Below are positions 7,959 to 16,830 of a stretch of 57,372 bases of DNA, one piece after another. Source of the DNA: CALCKW01 sp033852095 (GTDB lineage: Bacteria; Pseudomonadota; Gammaproteobacteria; CALCKW01); assembly GCA_033852095.1 (NCBI GenBank), contig JAWSVD010000131.1, positions 1 to 57,372 of the forward strand, written 5' to 3'. The notes beneath the pieces were generated by a model that was not told where the DNA came from, did no database searches, and was given only the letters and a program-made list of their open reading frames with translations. Positions within the stretch are counted from its first letter, which is position 1; the number at the start of each line of letters is the position of its first letter. The position numbers and the translations under genes were made by a program.

Positions 7959-8312
7959 ATGGATAAGAAGAATCAAAGACTCCGTCGCGCGGCGAAGACA
8001 CGCGCAAAAGTTCGAGCGAGCGGCAAAGCACGTTTGTGTGTATTTCGCACGCCTCGTCACATCTACGCACAGATTATCAGTGCCGATGGTGACAAGGTGT
8101 TGGCTGCTTGTTCTACAGTTGAGAAAGAGCTTCGCGGCTCCAGTGATTACTCCGGCAACGTTGCTTCGGCATCTATTGTTGGGAAGTTGATCGCTGAACG
8201 TTCCTTGGCTGCTGGTGTGGATCAGGTCGCTTTTGACCGCGCCGGATTTCAATACCACGGTCGGGTAAAAGCGCTTGCTGAATCAGCGCGCGAAGCCGGT
8301 CTCAAGTTCTAA
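7959..8312 (+). CDS. rplR: 50S ribosomal protein L18
   Basis: A 117-residue L18 that binds 5S rRNA with L5 and L25. The basic N terminus KKNQRLRRAAKTRAKVR, LCVFRTPRHIYAQII and the C-terminal FDRAGFQYHGRVKALAE segment match the family. ATG at 7959 has GGGCTCGGA upstream. Confidence 0.97.
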   Translation: MDKKNQRLRRAAKTRAKVRASGKARLCVFRTPRHIYAQIISADGDKVLAACSTVEKELRGSSDYSGNVASASIVGKLIAERSLAAGVDQVAFDRAGFQYHGRVKALAESAREAGLKF

Positions 8313-8323
8313 ACGGAGCAATC

Positions 8324-8830
8324 ATGGCACAAGTTCACGATAATAATTCGGACGGCTTGATTGAAAAAATGGTCACCATCAACCGCGTGGCCAAAACAAT
8401 CAAAGGCGGACGTCAGTTCAGTTTCACCGCACTCACTGTAGTGGGTGACGGCGAAGGAAAAGTCGGTGTAGGTTACGGCAAGGCTCGCGAAGTCCCGCTC
8501 GCTATTCAAAAAGCAATGGACGGCGCGCGCAAGAACATGCGTAAGGTCAACTTGAACGAGGGTACATTGCAGTATCCCGTGATGGTTCGCTTGGGTGCTG
8601 CGAAGGTTTATATGCAGCCTGCTTCTGAAGGTACCGGTATTATCGCCGGTGGCCCGATGCGCGCAGTGTTTGAAGCTGTAGGCGTGCGCAATGTGTTGGC
8701 TAAGATTATTGGCACACAGAACCCAATCAATGTGGTTCGCGCTACTGTCAAAGGTCTTTCCGAGATGCAGTCTGCAGAAAGTGTTGCTGCTAAACGCGGC
8801 AAGACTGTGGAAGAGGTTGTAGGCTCATGA
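8324..8830 (+). CDS. rpsE: 30S ribosomal protein S5
   Basis: A 168-residue S5, part of the mRNA entry channel and of decoding fidelity. VTINRVAKTIKGGRQFSF holds the loop where spectinomycin and ram changes map in E. coli; GDGEGKVGVGYGKAREV and the C-terminal GTQNPINVVRATVKGL are conserved. The stop overlaps rpmD by 4 bases. Confidence 0.98.
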   Translation: MAQVHDNNSDGLIEKMVTINRVAKTIKGGRQFSFTALTVVGDGEGKVGVGYGKAREVPLAIQKAMDGARKNMRKVNLNEGTLQYPVMVRLGAAKVYMQPASEGTGIIAGGPMRAVFEAVGVRNVLAKIIGTQNPINVVRATVKGLSEMQSAESVAAKRGKTVEEVVGS

Positions 8831-9009
8831 GTGATCTAAAAGTCACTTTGGTGAAAAGCCTTAACGGCCGACTCAAAAACCACATTGCAAGTGTTCGTGG
8901 TCTGGGTATTCGCCGTATTCATCAGACAGTCCTGGTGAAGAACACACCTGAAAATCGCGGCATGATCAACCGCGCTAACTACTTACTTGAAGTAGAGGAG
9001 ACACTGTAA
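8827..9009 (+). CDS. rpmD: 50S ribosomal protein L30
   Basis: A 60-residue L30. KVTLVKSLNGRLKNHIASVRGLGI and the HQTVLVKNTPENRGMINR stretch are diagnostic. It starts in an ATGA overlap with rpsE, and its TAA shares one base with the rplO ATG. Confidence 0.96.
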   Translation: MSDLKVTLVKSLNGRLKNHIASVRGLGIRRIHQTVLVKNTPENRGMINRANYLLEVEETL

Positions 9010-9446
9010 TGAGACTCAATACACTATCTCCTGCAAAGGGTAGCCGCCATGCGGCTAAGCGCGTAGGGCGCGGTGGCGGATCTGGCTTGGGCAAGACTTG
9101 TGGTCGTGGCCACAAAGGCCAGCATTCACGATCCGGTGGATACCACAAAGTAGGTTTTGAAGGCGGTCAGATGCCCATTCAACGCCGCTTGCCTAAATTC
9201 GGTTTTACGTCCAGGGTCGGTCGATTCGTCGCTGAAGTCCGGACCAGTGAACTCGCGTTACTTGAAGGCACTGTCACATTGGAGTCATTGGTTAAGGCGG
9301 CTGTTGTGCCAAAGCGCACACGTTTCGCCAAGATCATGCTGTCGGGTGAAGTGACGTCAGCTCTGACAGTTAGCGGTGCGGGTGTGGGTGTTTCCGCAGG
9401 TGCGCGCGCAGCAATTGAATCTGCTGGCGGCAAGGTAGAGGTCTAA
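9009..9446 (+). CDS. rplO: 50S ribosomal protein L15
   Basis: A 145-residue L15, a late assembly protein. The glycine- and arginine-rich N terminus (RLNTLSPAKGSRHAAKRVGRG, HKGQHSR) threads into rRNA. The C-terminal half holds the family VSAGARAAIESAGGKVEV end. It starts at the last base of the rpmD stop and lies 2 bases before secY. Confidence 0.97.
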   Translation: MRLNTLSPAKGSRHAAKRVGRGGGSGLGKTCGRGHKGQHSRSGGYHKVGFEGGQMPIQRRLPKFGFTSRVGRFVAEVRTSELALLEGTVTLESLVKAAVVPKRTRFAKIMLSGEVTSALTVSGAGVGVSAGARAAIESAGGKVEV

Positions 9447-9448
9447 CA

Positions 9449-10798
9449 GTGGCACGCTCTCAGCCAGCAGGGATGGGTATGGACGGAGGCAGCAAGTCAG
9501 CTGAGCTCCGTAATAGGATTTTGTTCGTACTGTTTGCGCTTATCGTTTTTCGTATGGGTGCTCACATCACGATCCCTGGCGTTGACCCACGGGTCATGGC
9601 TGAGGTGTTCGCCCAGCAGCGTGGCGGGCTGCTCGACATGTTCAACATGTTTGGTGGTGGTGCTCTGAGTCGCATGTCGCTGTTCGCTCTTGGTGTGATG
9701 CCGTATATCTCGGCATCCATCATCGTTCAGTTGATGAGCCACGTGCTGCCGTCGCTTGAGCAGCTTCGCAAAGAAGGCGAGGGTGGTCGGCGTAAGCTTA
9801 CGCGTATCACACGTTATGGCACATTGTTGCTGGCAACTGTGCAATCTGTTGGTGTTTGCTTGGCTTTACAAGGTCAGTCCATGGGTGGCCAGTCGCTGGT
9901 TTTCCACACGGGCATGGGTTTTGTGCTGACCGCAGCGGTGACGTTGATCACCGGAACCATGTTTTTGATGTGGTTGGGAGAGCAAATTACCGAGCGTGGG
10001 ATAGGTAATGGTATCTCTATCATCATATTCGCTGGTATAGTGGCTGGCTTGCCGGCAGCTATCGGCGGTACGCTTGAGTTGGCGCGGACGGGCGAGTTAT
10101 CGTCCATTACCGTGGTGCTCTTGTTTGTGATGGCCATTGCTGTGACCGCCTTCGTGATTTTCATTGAGCGGGGCCAACGGCGCATTACAGTCAATTATGC
10201 AAAGCGCCAGCAGGGTCGCAAGATGATCGCTGGGCAGACCAGTCACTTGCCGTTGAAGATAAACATGGCAGGGGTGATTCCCCCGATATTCGCATCGAGC
10301 ATAATTCTGTTCCCTGCGACTCTCGGAGAAATGGTTGGCAATGCAAGTGAGATGTCTTGGTTGCAAGATATAGTAGGGTCGTTGTCCCCTGGGCAGCCTC
10401 CTTACATCATGTTGTATGCCGCAGCGATTATTTTCTTCTGCTTCTTTTATACTGCCTTGATTTTCAATGCACGTGAGACAGCGGATAACCTGAAAAAGGC
10501 GGGTGCCTTTGTGCCGGGGATTCGTCCCGGTGAGCAAACAGCTCGCTATATAGACGGTGTAATGACTCGGCTCACACTGATAGGGGCGCTCTACATCACT
10601 GCAGTTTGTCTTTTACCGGAATTTTTGATTCTCTGGTGGAGTGTGCCGTTCTACTTCGGTGGTACGTCATTGTTGATCATCGTTGTGGTGGTGATGGATT
10701 TTGTAGCGCAGGTGCAGTCGCACATGTTGAGTAACCAGTACGAAGGCCTGATGAAAAAGGCGAACTTGAAAGGTTATGGCGCTCGCGGTAACCGCTAG
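9449..10798 (+). CDS. secY: Protein translocase subunit SecY
   Basis: A 449-residue channel subunit of the SecYEG translocon in the inner membrane, with about ten hydrophobic helices. The plug and first-helix region (FRMGAHITIPGVDP), the GGGALSRMSLFALGVMPYIS segment and the cytosolic loop IRPGEQTARYIDGVMTRLT that contacts SecA and ribosome are all visible. GTG 9449 is the likely start, 2 bases after rplO. Position between rplO and rpmJ is the standard one. Confidence 0.97.
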   Translation: MARSQPAGMGMDGGSKSAELRNRILFVLFALIVFRMGAHITIPGVDPRVMAEVFAQQRGGLLDMFNMFGGGALSRMSLFALGVMPYISASIIVQLMSHVLPSLEQLRKEGEGGRRKLTRITRYGTLLLATVQSVGVCLALQGQSMGGQSLVFHTGMGFVLTAAVTLITGTMFLMWLGEQITERGIGNGISIIIFAGIVAGLPAAIGGTLELARTGELSSITVVLLFVMAIAVTAFVIFIERGQRRITVNYAKRQQGRKMIAGQTSHLPLKINMAGVIPPIFASSIILFPATLGEMVGNASEMSWLQDIVGSLSPGQPPYIMLYAAAIIFFCFFYTALIFNARETADNLKKAGAFVPGIRPGEQTARYIDGVMTRLTLIGALYITAVCLLPEFLILWWSVPFYFGGTSLLIIVVVVMDFVAQVQSHMLSNQYEGLMKKANLKGYGARGNR

Positions 10799-10817
10799 CG
10801 CATAGAGGAGATTTAGT

Positions 10818-10934
10818 ATGAAAGTCCGAGCTTCGGTGAAGCCTATTTGCCGTAACTGCAAGGTTATTAGACGAAATGGTGTTGTTCGAGTCATCTGTAA
10901 GACAGATGCGCGGCACAAACAACGTCAAGGCTAG
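10818..10934 (+). CDS. rpmJ: 50S ribosomal protein L36 (zinc-binding type)
   Basis: A 38-residue gene read directly from the sequence: it begins MKVRASVKPICRNCKVIRR and ends in DARHKQRQG. It has the CxxC (C11, C14), C27 and H33 zinc ligands of the C+ paralogue. A GAGGAG site at 10805–10810 precedes ATG 10818, and TAG ends it at 10932–10934. Confidence 0.97.
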   Translation: MKVRASVKPICRNCKVIRRNGVVRVICKTDARHKQRQG

Positions 10935-11026
10935 ATAAGTGGCGTAGACTATTTTAGCTACGCATTTGATTACACGTTAAACTGCCTGTATTATTGGCGG
11001 TTACATTAGATTTGGAGTTTTGCCAG
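10935..11026 (+). other. Alpha-operon leader with two hairpins
   Basis: The 92-base gap before rpsM carries two clear stems. One is 10942–10963 (GCGTAG–CTACGC, extended inside by CTA/TAG around a bulged A). The second is 10980–10986 with 10996–11002 (AACTGCC/GGCGGTT). In E. coli, S4 represses this operon through a pseudoknot at the rpsM start. A similar role here is inference from position. Confidence 0.4.
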
Positions 11027-11383
11027 ATGGCCCGCATAGCAGGCATCAATATCCCGGTTAATAAACACTCCTGGGTCGCACTGACCGCCATTTACGGCAT
11101 TGGCCGTACTCGTGCGTTCAAAGTGTGTGATTCAGCAGGTATAGACCCTAGCGTTCGCGTTCGTGAGTTGAGCGATGAGCAAATTGAAAAATTGCGCGTT
11201 GAAGTAGCGAAGTTCACCGTTGAAGGTGATCTGCGTCGCGACGTGTCGATGAGCATTAAACGTCTGATGGATCTCGGTTGTAACCGTGGTATTCGTCATC
11301 GTCGCGGGCTGCCTTTGCGCGGTCAACGCACCAAGACAAATGCACGCACACGTAAAGGGCCGCGTCGCCCGATTAAGCGATAA
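11027..11383 (+). CDS. rpsM: 30S ribosomal protein S13
   Basis: A 118-residue S13 of the 30S head, contacting P-site tRNA and S19. ARIAGINIPVNKHSWVALTAI is the conserved N terminus, RRGLPLRGQRTKTNARTRKG the conserved C terminus. ATG 11027 has GGAG 12 bases upstream; the frame is open to 10994 but those codons lie in the leader and match nothing. Confidence 0.97.
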   Translation: MARIAGINIPVNKHSWVALTAIYGIGRTRAFKVCDSAGIDPSVRVRELSDEQIEKLRVEVAKFTVEGDLRRDVSMSIKRLMDLGCNRGIRHRRGLPLRGQRTKTNARTRKGPRRPIKR

Positions 11384-11394
11384 GGCACTGAAAG

Positions 11395-11778
11395 ATGGCT
11401 ACTCAGCAATCAAAAAAGAAAGTCAAAAAGTCCGTATCGGACGGAATCGCGCACGTACACGCGTCATTCAACAACACCATCGTGATGATCACTGACCGTC
11501 AAGGCAATGCGCTCTCTTGGGCGACTGCCGGTGGTTCTGGTTTCCGTGGCTCTCGCAAGAGTACCCCGTTCGCAGCGCAGGTCGCGGCCGAGCGCGCCGG
11601 GGAAAAAGCGAAAGAGTTCGGAGTAAAGAACCTTGATGTGCGCGTGAATGGACCTGGTCCTGGACGTGATTCTGCAGTTCGTTCTTTGAACAATTGTGGT
11701 TTTAAGATCCAGAACATCGTCGATGTCACACCAATCCCACACAACGGATGTCGCCCTCCAAAGCGTCGTCGCGTCTAG
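11395..11778 (+). CDS. rpsK: 30S ribosomal protein S11
   Basis: A 127-residue S11 of the 30S platform near the Shine–Dalgarno helix. AHVHASFNNTIVMITDRQGNA and the C-terminal DVTPIPHNGCRPPKRRRV are family signatures; the asparagine-glycine in HNG is the isoaspartate site known in E. coli. Confidence 0.98.
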   Translation: MATQQSKKKVKKSVSDGIAHVHASFNNTIVMITDRQGNALSWATAGGSGFRGSRKSTPFAAQVAAERAGEKAKEFGVKNLDVRVNGPGPGRDSAVRSLNNCGFKIQNIVDVTPIPHNGCRPPKRRRV

Positions 11779-11797
11779 TATTTTTTAGGAGATTACT

Positions 11798-12421
11798 GTG
11801 GCACGTTACACAGGACCAAAGTGTAAATTGAGCCGTCGCGAAGGCACGGATCTTTTTCTGAAGTCAGGGCTGCGTTCTCTGGATTCAAAATGTAAAGCTG
11901 AGACCCCTCCGGGTATGCACGGTGCCAAGCGCGGTCGCGCTTCGGACTATGCTCTTCAGTTGCGTGAGAAGCAGAAATTGCGTCGCATGTACGGTGTGTT
12001 GGAACGTCAGTTCCGCAACTACTACAAAGCGGCAGCTCGCAAAAAGGGCTCAACAGGTGAGAACCTGCTGCAGTTCCTCGAGTGTCGACTGGACAACGTC
12101 GTTTATCGCATGGGTTTTGCATCCACGCGAGCAGAAGCACGTCAACTGGTATCTCATAAAGGTATCCTGGTTGATGGGAAAGTCGTAAATGTAGCGTCTT
12201 TTCAGGTGGCTCCTCTGCAGACTGTTGCCATTCGCGAAAAAGCCAAAAAACAGACCCGTGTTGCCGATGCGCTTAAAATCGCAGAGCAGCGTGGCGGTGC
12301 GCCTGGTTGGATTGAAGTTAACGCGACTAAGTTGGACGGTGTGTTTAAAGCTGTCCCTGAGCGGTCGGAGCTTCCAGCTGAGATAAACGAATCGCTAGTG
12401 GTTGAACTTTACTCCAAGTAA
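11798..12421 (+). CDS. rpsD: 30S ribosomal protein S4
   Basis: A 207-residue S4, primary 16S rRNA binder and, in E. coli, the repressor of the alpha operon. ARYTGPKCKLSRREGTDLF is the N terminus; the S4 domain carries RLDNVVYRMGFASTRAEARQLVSH and the C terminus ends NESLVVELYSK. GTG 11798 is used, with AGGAG at 11787–11791. Length is one residue more than E. coli S4. Confidence 0.97.
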   Translation: MARYTGPKCKLSRREGTDLFLKSGLRSLDSKCKAETPPGMHGAKRGRASDYALQLREKQKLRRMYGVLERQFRNYYKAAARKKGSTGENLLQFLECRLDNVVYRMGFASTRAEARQLVSHKGILVDGKVVNVASFQVAPLQTVAIREKAKKQTRVADALKIAEQRGGAPGWIEVNATKLDGVFKAVPERSELPAEINESLVVELYSK

Positions 12422-12434
12422 GGAGAACAGTCCT

Positions 12435-13436
12435 ATGGCTGCTTTCTATAAAGAATTTCTGAAACCGCGGATTGTCAATGTGACACAGCTGACGCCGCGT
12501 CACGCCAAGGTAACGTTGGAGCCGCTGGAGCGCGGCTTTGGCCACACGCTTGGCAATGCACTGCGCCGTATTTTGTTGTCCTCTATGCAGGGCGCTTCGA
12601 TCACTGAAGTAGAAATTGACGGTGTGCTGCACGAGTACACAACGATTGAAGGTGTTCAAGAAGATGTCCTGGATATCTTGTTGAACCTCAAAGACGTCGC
12701 GATCAAGATGCATCAGCGCGAAGAAGTGTCGTTACAGTTGCGCAAAAAAGGCCCCGGTCTTGTAACAGCTGCGGACATATCGCTGGACCACGATATTGAG
12801 ATCGTGAATCCTAACCACGAGATCTGTAGCCTGACGAAGGCTGGCGAGATCAACATGGTGCTGAAGATTCGCAAGGGTCGAGGCTATGAGCCAGCGACTC
12901 AGCGTGTGTTGGCTGATGGTGAGTCTCGTCCGGTAGGTGCTTTGCAGTTGGACGCTAGTTTTAGTCCTGTGCACAAAGTCGCCTACAGCGTAGAGAGTGC
13001 GCGTGTAGAGCAGCGTACAGATCTCGATAAGTTGATCATTGATATCGAGACCAACGGCACTTTGGATCCTGAAGAGGCGATTCGCAAAGCAGCTACGATC
13101 TTACAAGATCAGTTGTCTGTGTTTGTCGAGTTGAGTGGCGAAGAGGCTCAAGAGGAGGTTGCACCTGCATCAGACTTGGATCCTGGCTTGCTGCGTCCTG
13201 TTGATGATCTAGAGCTCACGGTTCGCTCTGCGAATTGCTTGAAAGCAGAAAACATCTATTACATCGGCGATTTAATTCAGCGCACCGAAGTAGAGCTGTT
13301 AAAAACTCCAAATTTGGGTAAGAAATCTTTGACTGAAATCAAAGACGTTTTGGCTCAACAGGGTTTGACGCTCGGTATGCGCTTGGAGAATTGGCCGCCA
13401 CCTGAGCTGCTCAAGCAGCGTGAGTCTGGCCGCTAA
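12435..13436 (+). CDS. rpoA: RNA polymerase alpha subunit
   Basis: A 333-residue alpha subunit. The N-terminal domain (to about residue 235) dimerises and nucleates beta/beta' (PLERGFGHTLGNALRRILLSS; RVEQRTDLDKLIIDIETNGT). A linker rich in Glu and Ala follows, then the C-terminal DNA- and activator-contacting domain (LRPVDDLELTVRSANCLKAE; TPNLGKKSLTEIKDVL). ATG 12435 follows an AGGAG at 12421–12425; codons back to 12402 lie inside rpsD. Confidence 0.98.
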   Translation: MAAFYKEFLKPRIVNVTQLTPRHAKVTLEPLERGFGHTLGNALRRILLSSMQGASITEVEIDGVLHEYTTIEGVQEDVLDILLNLKDVAIKMHQREEVSLQLRKKGPGLVTAADISLDHDIEIVNPNHEICSLTKAGEINMVLKIRKGRGYEPATQRVLADGESRPVGALQLDASFSPVHKVAYSVESARVEQRTDLDKLIIDIETNGTLDPEEAIRKAATILQDQLSVFVELSGEEAQEEVAPASDLDPGLLRPVDDLELTVRSANCLKAENIYYIGDLIQRTEVELLKTPNLGKKSLTEIKDVLAQQGLTLGMRLENWPPPELLKQRESGR

Positions 13437-13465
13437 GTCGACGAAAATAAGTACGGTAATTAAAA

Positions 13466-13831
13466 ATGCGACATCAAAAATCTGGGCGTAAGCTCAATAG
13501 AAACAGTAGTCATCGAAAGGCTATGTTTCGCAATATGGCCTCTTCGTTGTTAGAGCACGAAGTTATTCGCACTACGTTGCCGAAGGCAAAAGAGCTGCGT
13601 ATGGTTGTGGAGCCACTGATAACAATGGCGAAAGAAGACACAGTACACAAACGTCGTCTTGCGTTCTCTAGGCTGCGGAACAAAGAGACTGTTGGCAAGT
13701 TGTTCACCGATATTGGACCTCGTTTTAAAGAGCGGCCAGGTGGATACACTCGGATCCTAAAGACAGGTTTCCGTGAGGGTGATAAAGCGCCTATGGCGAT
13801 TATCGAACTGGTTGATGGTCCTGCAGAATAA
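13466..13831 (+). CDS. rplQ: 50S ribosomal protein L17
   Basis: A 121-residue L17, last gene of the alpha cluster. RHQKSGRKLNRNSSHRKAMFRNM and the C-terminal PGGYTRILKTGFREGDKAPMA are conserved. No strong SD is visible before ATG 13466. A strong terminator follows 21 bases downstream. Confidence 0.97.
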   Translation: MRHQKSGRKLNRNSSHRKAMFRNMASSLLEHEVIRTTLPKAKELRMVVEPLITMAKEDTVHKRRLAFSRLRNKETVGKLFTDIGPRFKERPGGYTRILKTGFREGDKAPMAIIELVDGPAE

Positions 13832-13852
13832 GGGAGTCTCTCAGTAGCAAAG

Positions 13853-13877
13853 AAGGCCGCACTAAGCGGCCTTTTTT
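13853..13877 (+). terminator. Rho-independent terminator after rplQ
   Basis: A perfect 8-bp stem, AAGGCCGC/GCGGCCTT, with a 5-base ACTAA loop runs straight into a run of T. It lies between rplQ and the convergent uvrA gene and could act on both strands. Confidence 0.85.
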
Positions 13878-13901
13878 GTGCGCGAAGCAATGGTTTATGG
13901 T

Positions 13902-16715
13902 TTAGGTCATTAGCTTCAAGTATCTGCCGGTGTGTGATCGATCGGATGCGATGATGTCTTCCGGCGTGCCAGTACAGACAATGTTGCCGCCGCCAGCTCC
14001 GCCCTCGGGGCCGAGATCGATAACCCAATCGGCCGATCTAATGACATCGAGGTTGTGCTCAATTATGACGATGGAGTTCCCCTGATCGGCAAGTTTGTTT
14101 AGGACCTGCATTAGTTGCTCTACATCGTGAAAATGCAGTCCAGTTGTTGGTTCATCCAGAATATAGAGGGTATTGCCGGTATCTCGTTTGGACAGTTCTT
14201 TGGCGAGTTTCACCCGTTGTGCCTCACCACCGGAAAGTGTCGTGGCGTTCTGTCCGATGGTAATGTATGACAGACCCACACCGACTAAGGTGTCGAGTTT
14301 TTTCTTGATCACAGGCACTGCATTAAAAAACACCAAGGCGTCTTCGACAGTGAGACGCAGTACATCGGCAATGGTTTTGCCTTTGTATTTTATGTCCAGT
14401 GTTTCGCGGTTGTATCTGTCGCTGTGGCATATGTCGCAGGGCACGAAAACGTCAGGCAAGAAATGCATTTCAACACGAATCACGCCGTCACCTTGGCAGG
14501 CTTCACACCTTCCGCCTTTGACGTTGAAGCTAAATCGGCCCGAGCTGTAGCCTCGCGTGCGTGATTCTTGTGTGCCGGCGAAGAGTTCTCGGATAGGGGC
14601 AAACAAGCCTGTGTAGGTGGCTGGGTTGGATCGGGGCGTTCGTCCAATGGGGCTTTGGTCAATATCGACGACTTTATCTATGTGTTCTAGGCCGGTGATT
14701 TCTTTTACCGGCGCGTGAGTGCAGCTTGCTCGGTTTATTTCTCGGGCGACGAAAGCATAGAGGGTGTCATTGATCAGCGATGACTTGCCTGATCCTGATA
14801 CTCCTGTAACGCAGACCATTTTTCCGAGTGGAATGTCGACATCGATATTTTGTAAGTTGTTCCCGCAGGCACCTCGGATGGATATGCTTTTACCGCTGCC
14901 TTGTCGGTGCTGCGCGGGCCGGCTGATCTTTAGGTCGCCGCGTAAGTAGGCGCCTGTGATCGAATTTGGGTGATTTATTAGTTCAGCGGGTGTGCCTGCA
15001 GCCACGACTTCTCCACCATGGGCGCCTGCACCTGGTCCTATGTCAACGACATAATCTGCGGAGCGGATTGCGTCTTCATCGTGTTCCACGACGATGACGG
15101 TGTTATGCAGATCCCGTAAGTTGGTCAGGGTGGCAAGGAGGCGGTCATTGTCGCGTTGGTGTAGGCCTATGGACGGTTCGTCCAGGACATACATGACGCC
15201 TGACAGGCCAGCGCCGATCTGGCTTGCAAGCCTGATCCGTTGGGCCTCACCTCCGGACAAGGTGTTCGCTGTACGCGAGAAGGTGAGGTAGTCGAGGCCC
15301 ACGTTGATCAAAAATTGCATGCGTTGATGCAGTTCTCTCAGGATCTTTGAAGCGACTTCTGCGCGTTTGCCTGTCAATTCGAGGTTTGCCAGGTGGTGTT
15401 GCGCATCGCCTATTGCCATGTTTGCTAGAACGGGCAAAGTGACGTCGCCAATCTCGACGTGGCGTGCCGCGGTGTTCAGGCGTTCGCCTTTGCAGGTGTC
15501 ACACGATCGCTCAGACAGCAGCTTCGAGAGTTCTTCGCGAACAGCGGCTGATTGGGTCTCTTTAAAACGGCGGCTCAAATTTGGCAAAATGCCTTCGAAA
15601 GGGCCTTCGCTCTCGCGCTTGTTACCGCGTTCGTTGACGAAGGAAAACTTGATGCTGTCCTCGCCACTGCCGTAGAGCACGACGCGTTTTGCTTCTTCAC
15701 TGAGTTCGTCAAAGGGTTCTTCTAGATCGAATCCGTAGTATTCGGCCAGTGCACCGATCATTTGGAAGTAATAGGCATTTCTACGGTCCCAGCCTCTGAC
15801 CGCGCCAGCTGCGAGGCTTAGTGTTGGGCTGCTGACCACGCGGTCTGGGTCAAAAAACTGCTCATGGCCAAGTCCATCGCAGCTCCCGCAGGCGCCTTGC
15901 GGGCTGTTAAAAGAGAACATGCGCGGTTCCAGTTCGCTTATCGCATAACCGCAGTGGGGGCAGGAGAAGCGAGAGGAAAAAACCAGTTCTGGCGCGTCGC
16001 CATCAAGTGTCGCGACAAATGCAGTGCCGTCACTCAGGCCGATGGCGGTTTCAAACGATTCTGCCAGTCGTTGCTCTATGCCTTCGCGAATTTTGAAGCG
16101 ATCGACTACGACCTCGATGCGATGGCGCTTTTTAGGATTGAGCGTCACTTCATCGTGTAGATCGTGAACAACTCCATCTATGCGAACGCGTACAAAACCC
16201 TGGATCTGCAGAGTTTCGAGCACACCCTGATGCTCTCCTTTGCGGTCGTTGATCAGCGGGGCAAGCACCATGTGCCGACTGCCAGGCTCTAGAGCAGCGG
16301 TGGCGTCGACCATCTGGCTGATGGTCTGTGCCGCCAGAGGCGCGCCGTGTGTCGGGCAGCGCGGGGTGCCTACGCGCGCATAGAGCAGGCGCAGATAGTC
16401 GTGGATCTCCGTGATTGTGCCGACGGTAGAGCGGGGGTTGTGGGAGGTGCTCTTCTGTTCGATGGCGATGGCTGGAGACAGGCCTTCGATGTGATCCACA
16501 TCGGGCTTTTCCATGACCGACAAAAACTGCCGCGCGTAAGCGGACAGGGACTCCACGTAGCGACGCTGTCCCTCGGCAAAGATGGTGTCGAAAGCCAGCG
16601 AGGATTTGCCGGAGCCAGAGAGGCCCGTGATGACAATGAGCTTGTTGCGAGGCAGATCAAGGTCAATGTTCTTTAGGTTGTGGGTGCGAGCACCTCTGAT
16701 CGAGATGGAATCCAT
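13902..16715 (-). CDS. uvrA: UvrABC system protein A
   Basis: A 937-residue damage-recognition ATPase of nucleotide excision repair. It has two ABC-type ATPase modules. Walker A of the first is GLSGSGKS at residues 31–38, of the second GVSGSGKSS in the C-terminal half; two LSGGEAQR signature motifs are present. Zinc-binding cysteine clusters are CPHCGY–CGSCDG, CDTCKGE and CEACQGD–CDICHSD. Length matches E. coli UvrA. It is convergent with rplQ and divergent from yajR. I found no clean CTGT-N8-ACAG SOS box in the upstream gap. Confidence 0.97.
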   Translation of the reverse strand: MDSISIRGARTHNLKNIDLDLPRNKLIVITGLSGSGKSSLAFDTIFAEGQRRYVESLSAYARQFLSVMEKPDVDHIEGLSPAIAIEQKSTSHNPRSTVGTITEIHDYLRLLYARVGTPRCPTHGAPLAAQTISQMVDATAALEPGSRHMVLAPLINDRKGEHQGVLETLQIQGFVRVRIDGVVHDLHDEVTLNPKKRHRIEVVVDRFKIREGIEQRLAESFETAIGLSDGTAFVATLDGDAPELVFSSRFSCPHCGYAISELEPRMFSFNSPQGACGSCDGLGHEQFFDPDRVVSSPTLSLAAGAVRGWDRRNAYYFQMIGALAEYYGFDLEEPFDELSEEAKRVVLYGSGEDSIKFSFVNERGNKRESEGPFEGILPNLSRRFKETQSAAVREELSKLLSERSCDTCKGERLNTAARHVEIGDVTLPVLANMAIGDAQHHLANLELTGKRAEVASKILRELHQRMQFLINVGLDYLTFSRTANTLSGGEAQRIRLASQIGAGLSGVMYVLDEPSIGLHQRDNDRLLATLTNLRDLHNTVIVVEHDEDAIRSADYVVDIGPGAGAHGGEVVAAGTPAELINHPNSITGAYLRGDLKISRPAQHRQGSGKSISIRGACGNNLQNIDVDIPLGKMVCVTGVSGSGKSSLINDTLYAFVAREINRASCTHAPVKEITGLEHIDKVVDIDQSPIGRTPRSNPATYTGLFAPIRELFAGTQESRTRGYSSGRFSFNVKGGRCEACQGDGVIRVEMHFLPDVFVPCDICHSDRYNRETLDIKYKGKTIADVLRLTVEDALVFFNAVPVIKKKLDTLVGVGLSYITIGQNATTLSGGEAQRVKLAKELSKRDTGNTLYILDEPTTGLHFHDVEQLMQVLNKLADQGNSIVIIEHNLDVIRSADWVIDLGPEGGAGGGNIVCTGTPEDIIASDRSHTGRYLKLMT

Positions 16716-16791
16716 CTGTTCGTTGATATCTCTGGCTTGGGGTTTGGGGGCGTGTCGGGCTGTGATCGACCTGCGCCGACAGTGGCCGAAC

Positions 16792-16800
16792 TGGTACTAT
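16792..16800 (+). promoter_or_regulatory. Extended -10 promoter candidate for yajR
   Basis: TGG-TACTAT lies 31 bases ahead of the proposed yajR ATG, in the short divergent gap with uvrA. A matching -35 is not evident. It fits the same extended -10 pattern seen before rplC, ssb, metK and lgt. Confidence 0.4.
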
Positions 16801-16830
16801 ACGCCCTTTGTCGGAACGCTCGCAAAATCC

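Noticed and set aside
16760..16782. CTGT…ACAG pair between uvrA and yajR as an SOS box
   Set aside because: The halves are 15 bases apart, not 8, and the inner sequence is not AT-rich.
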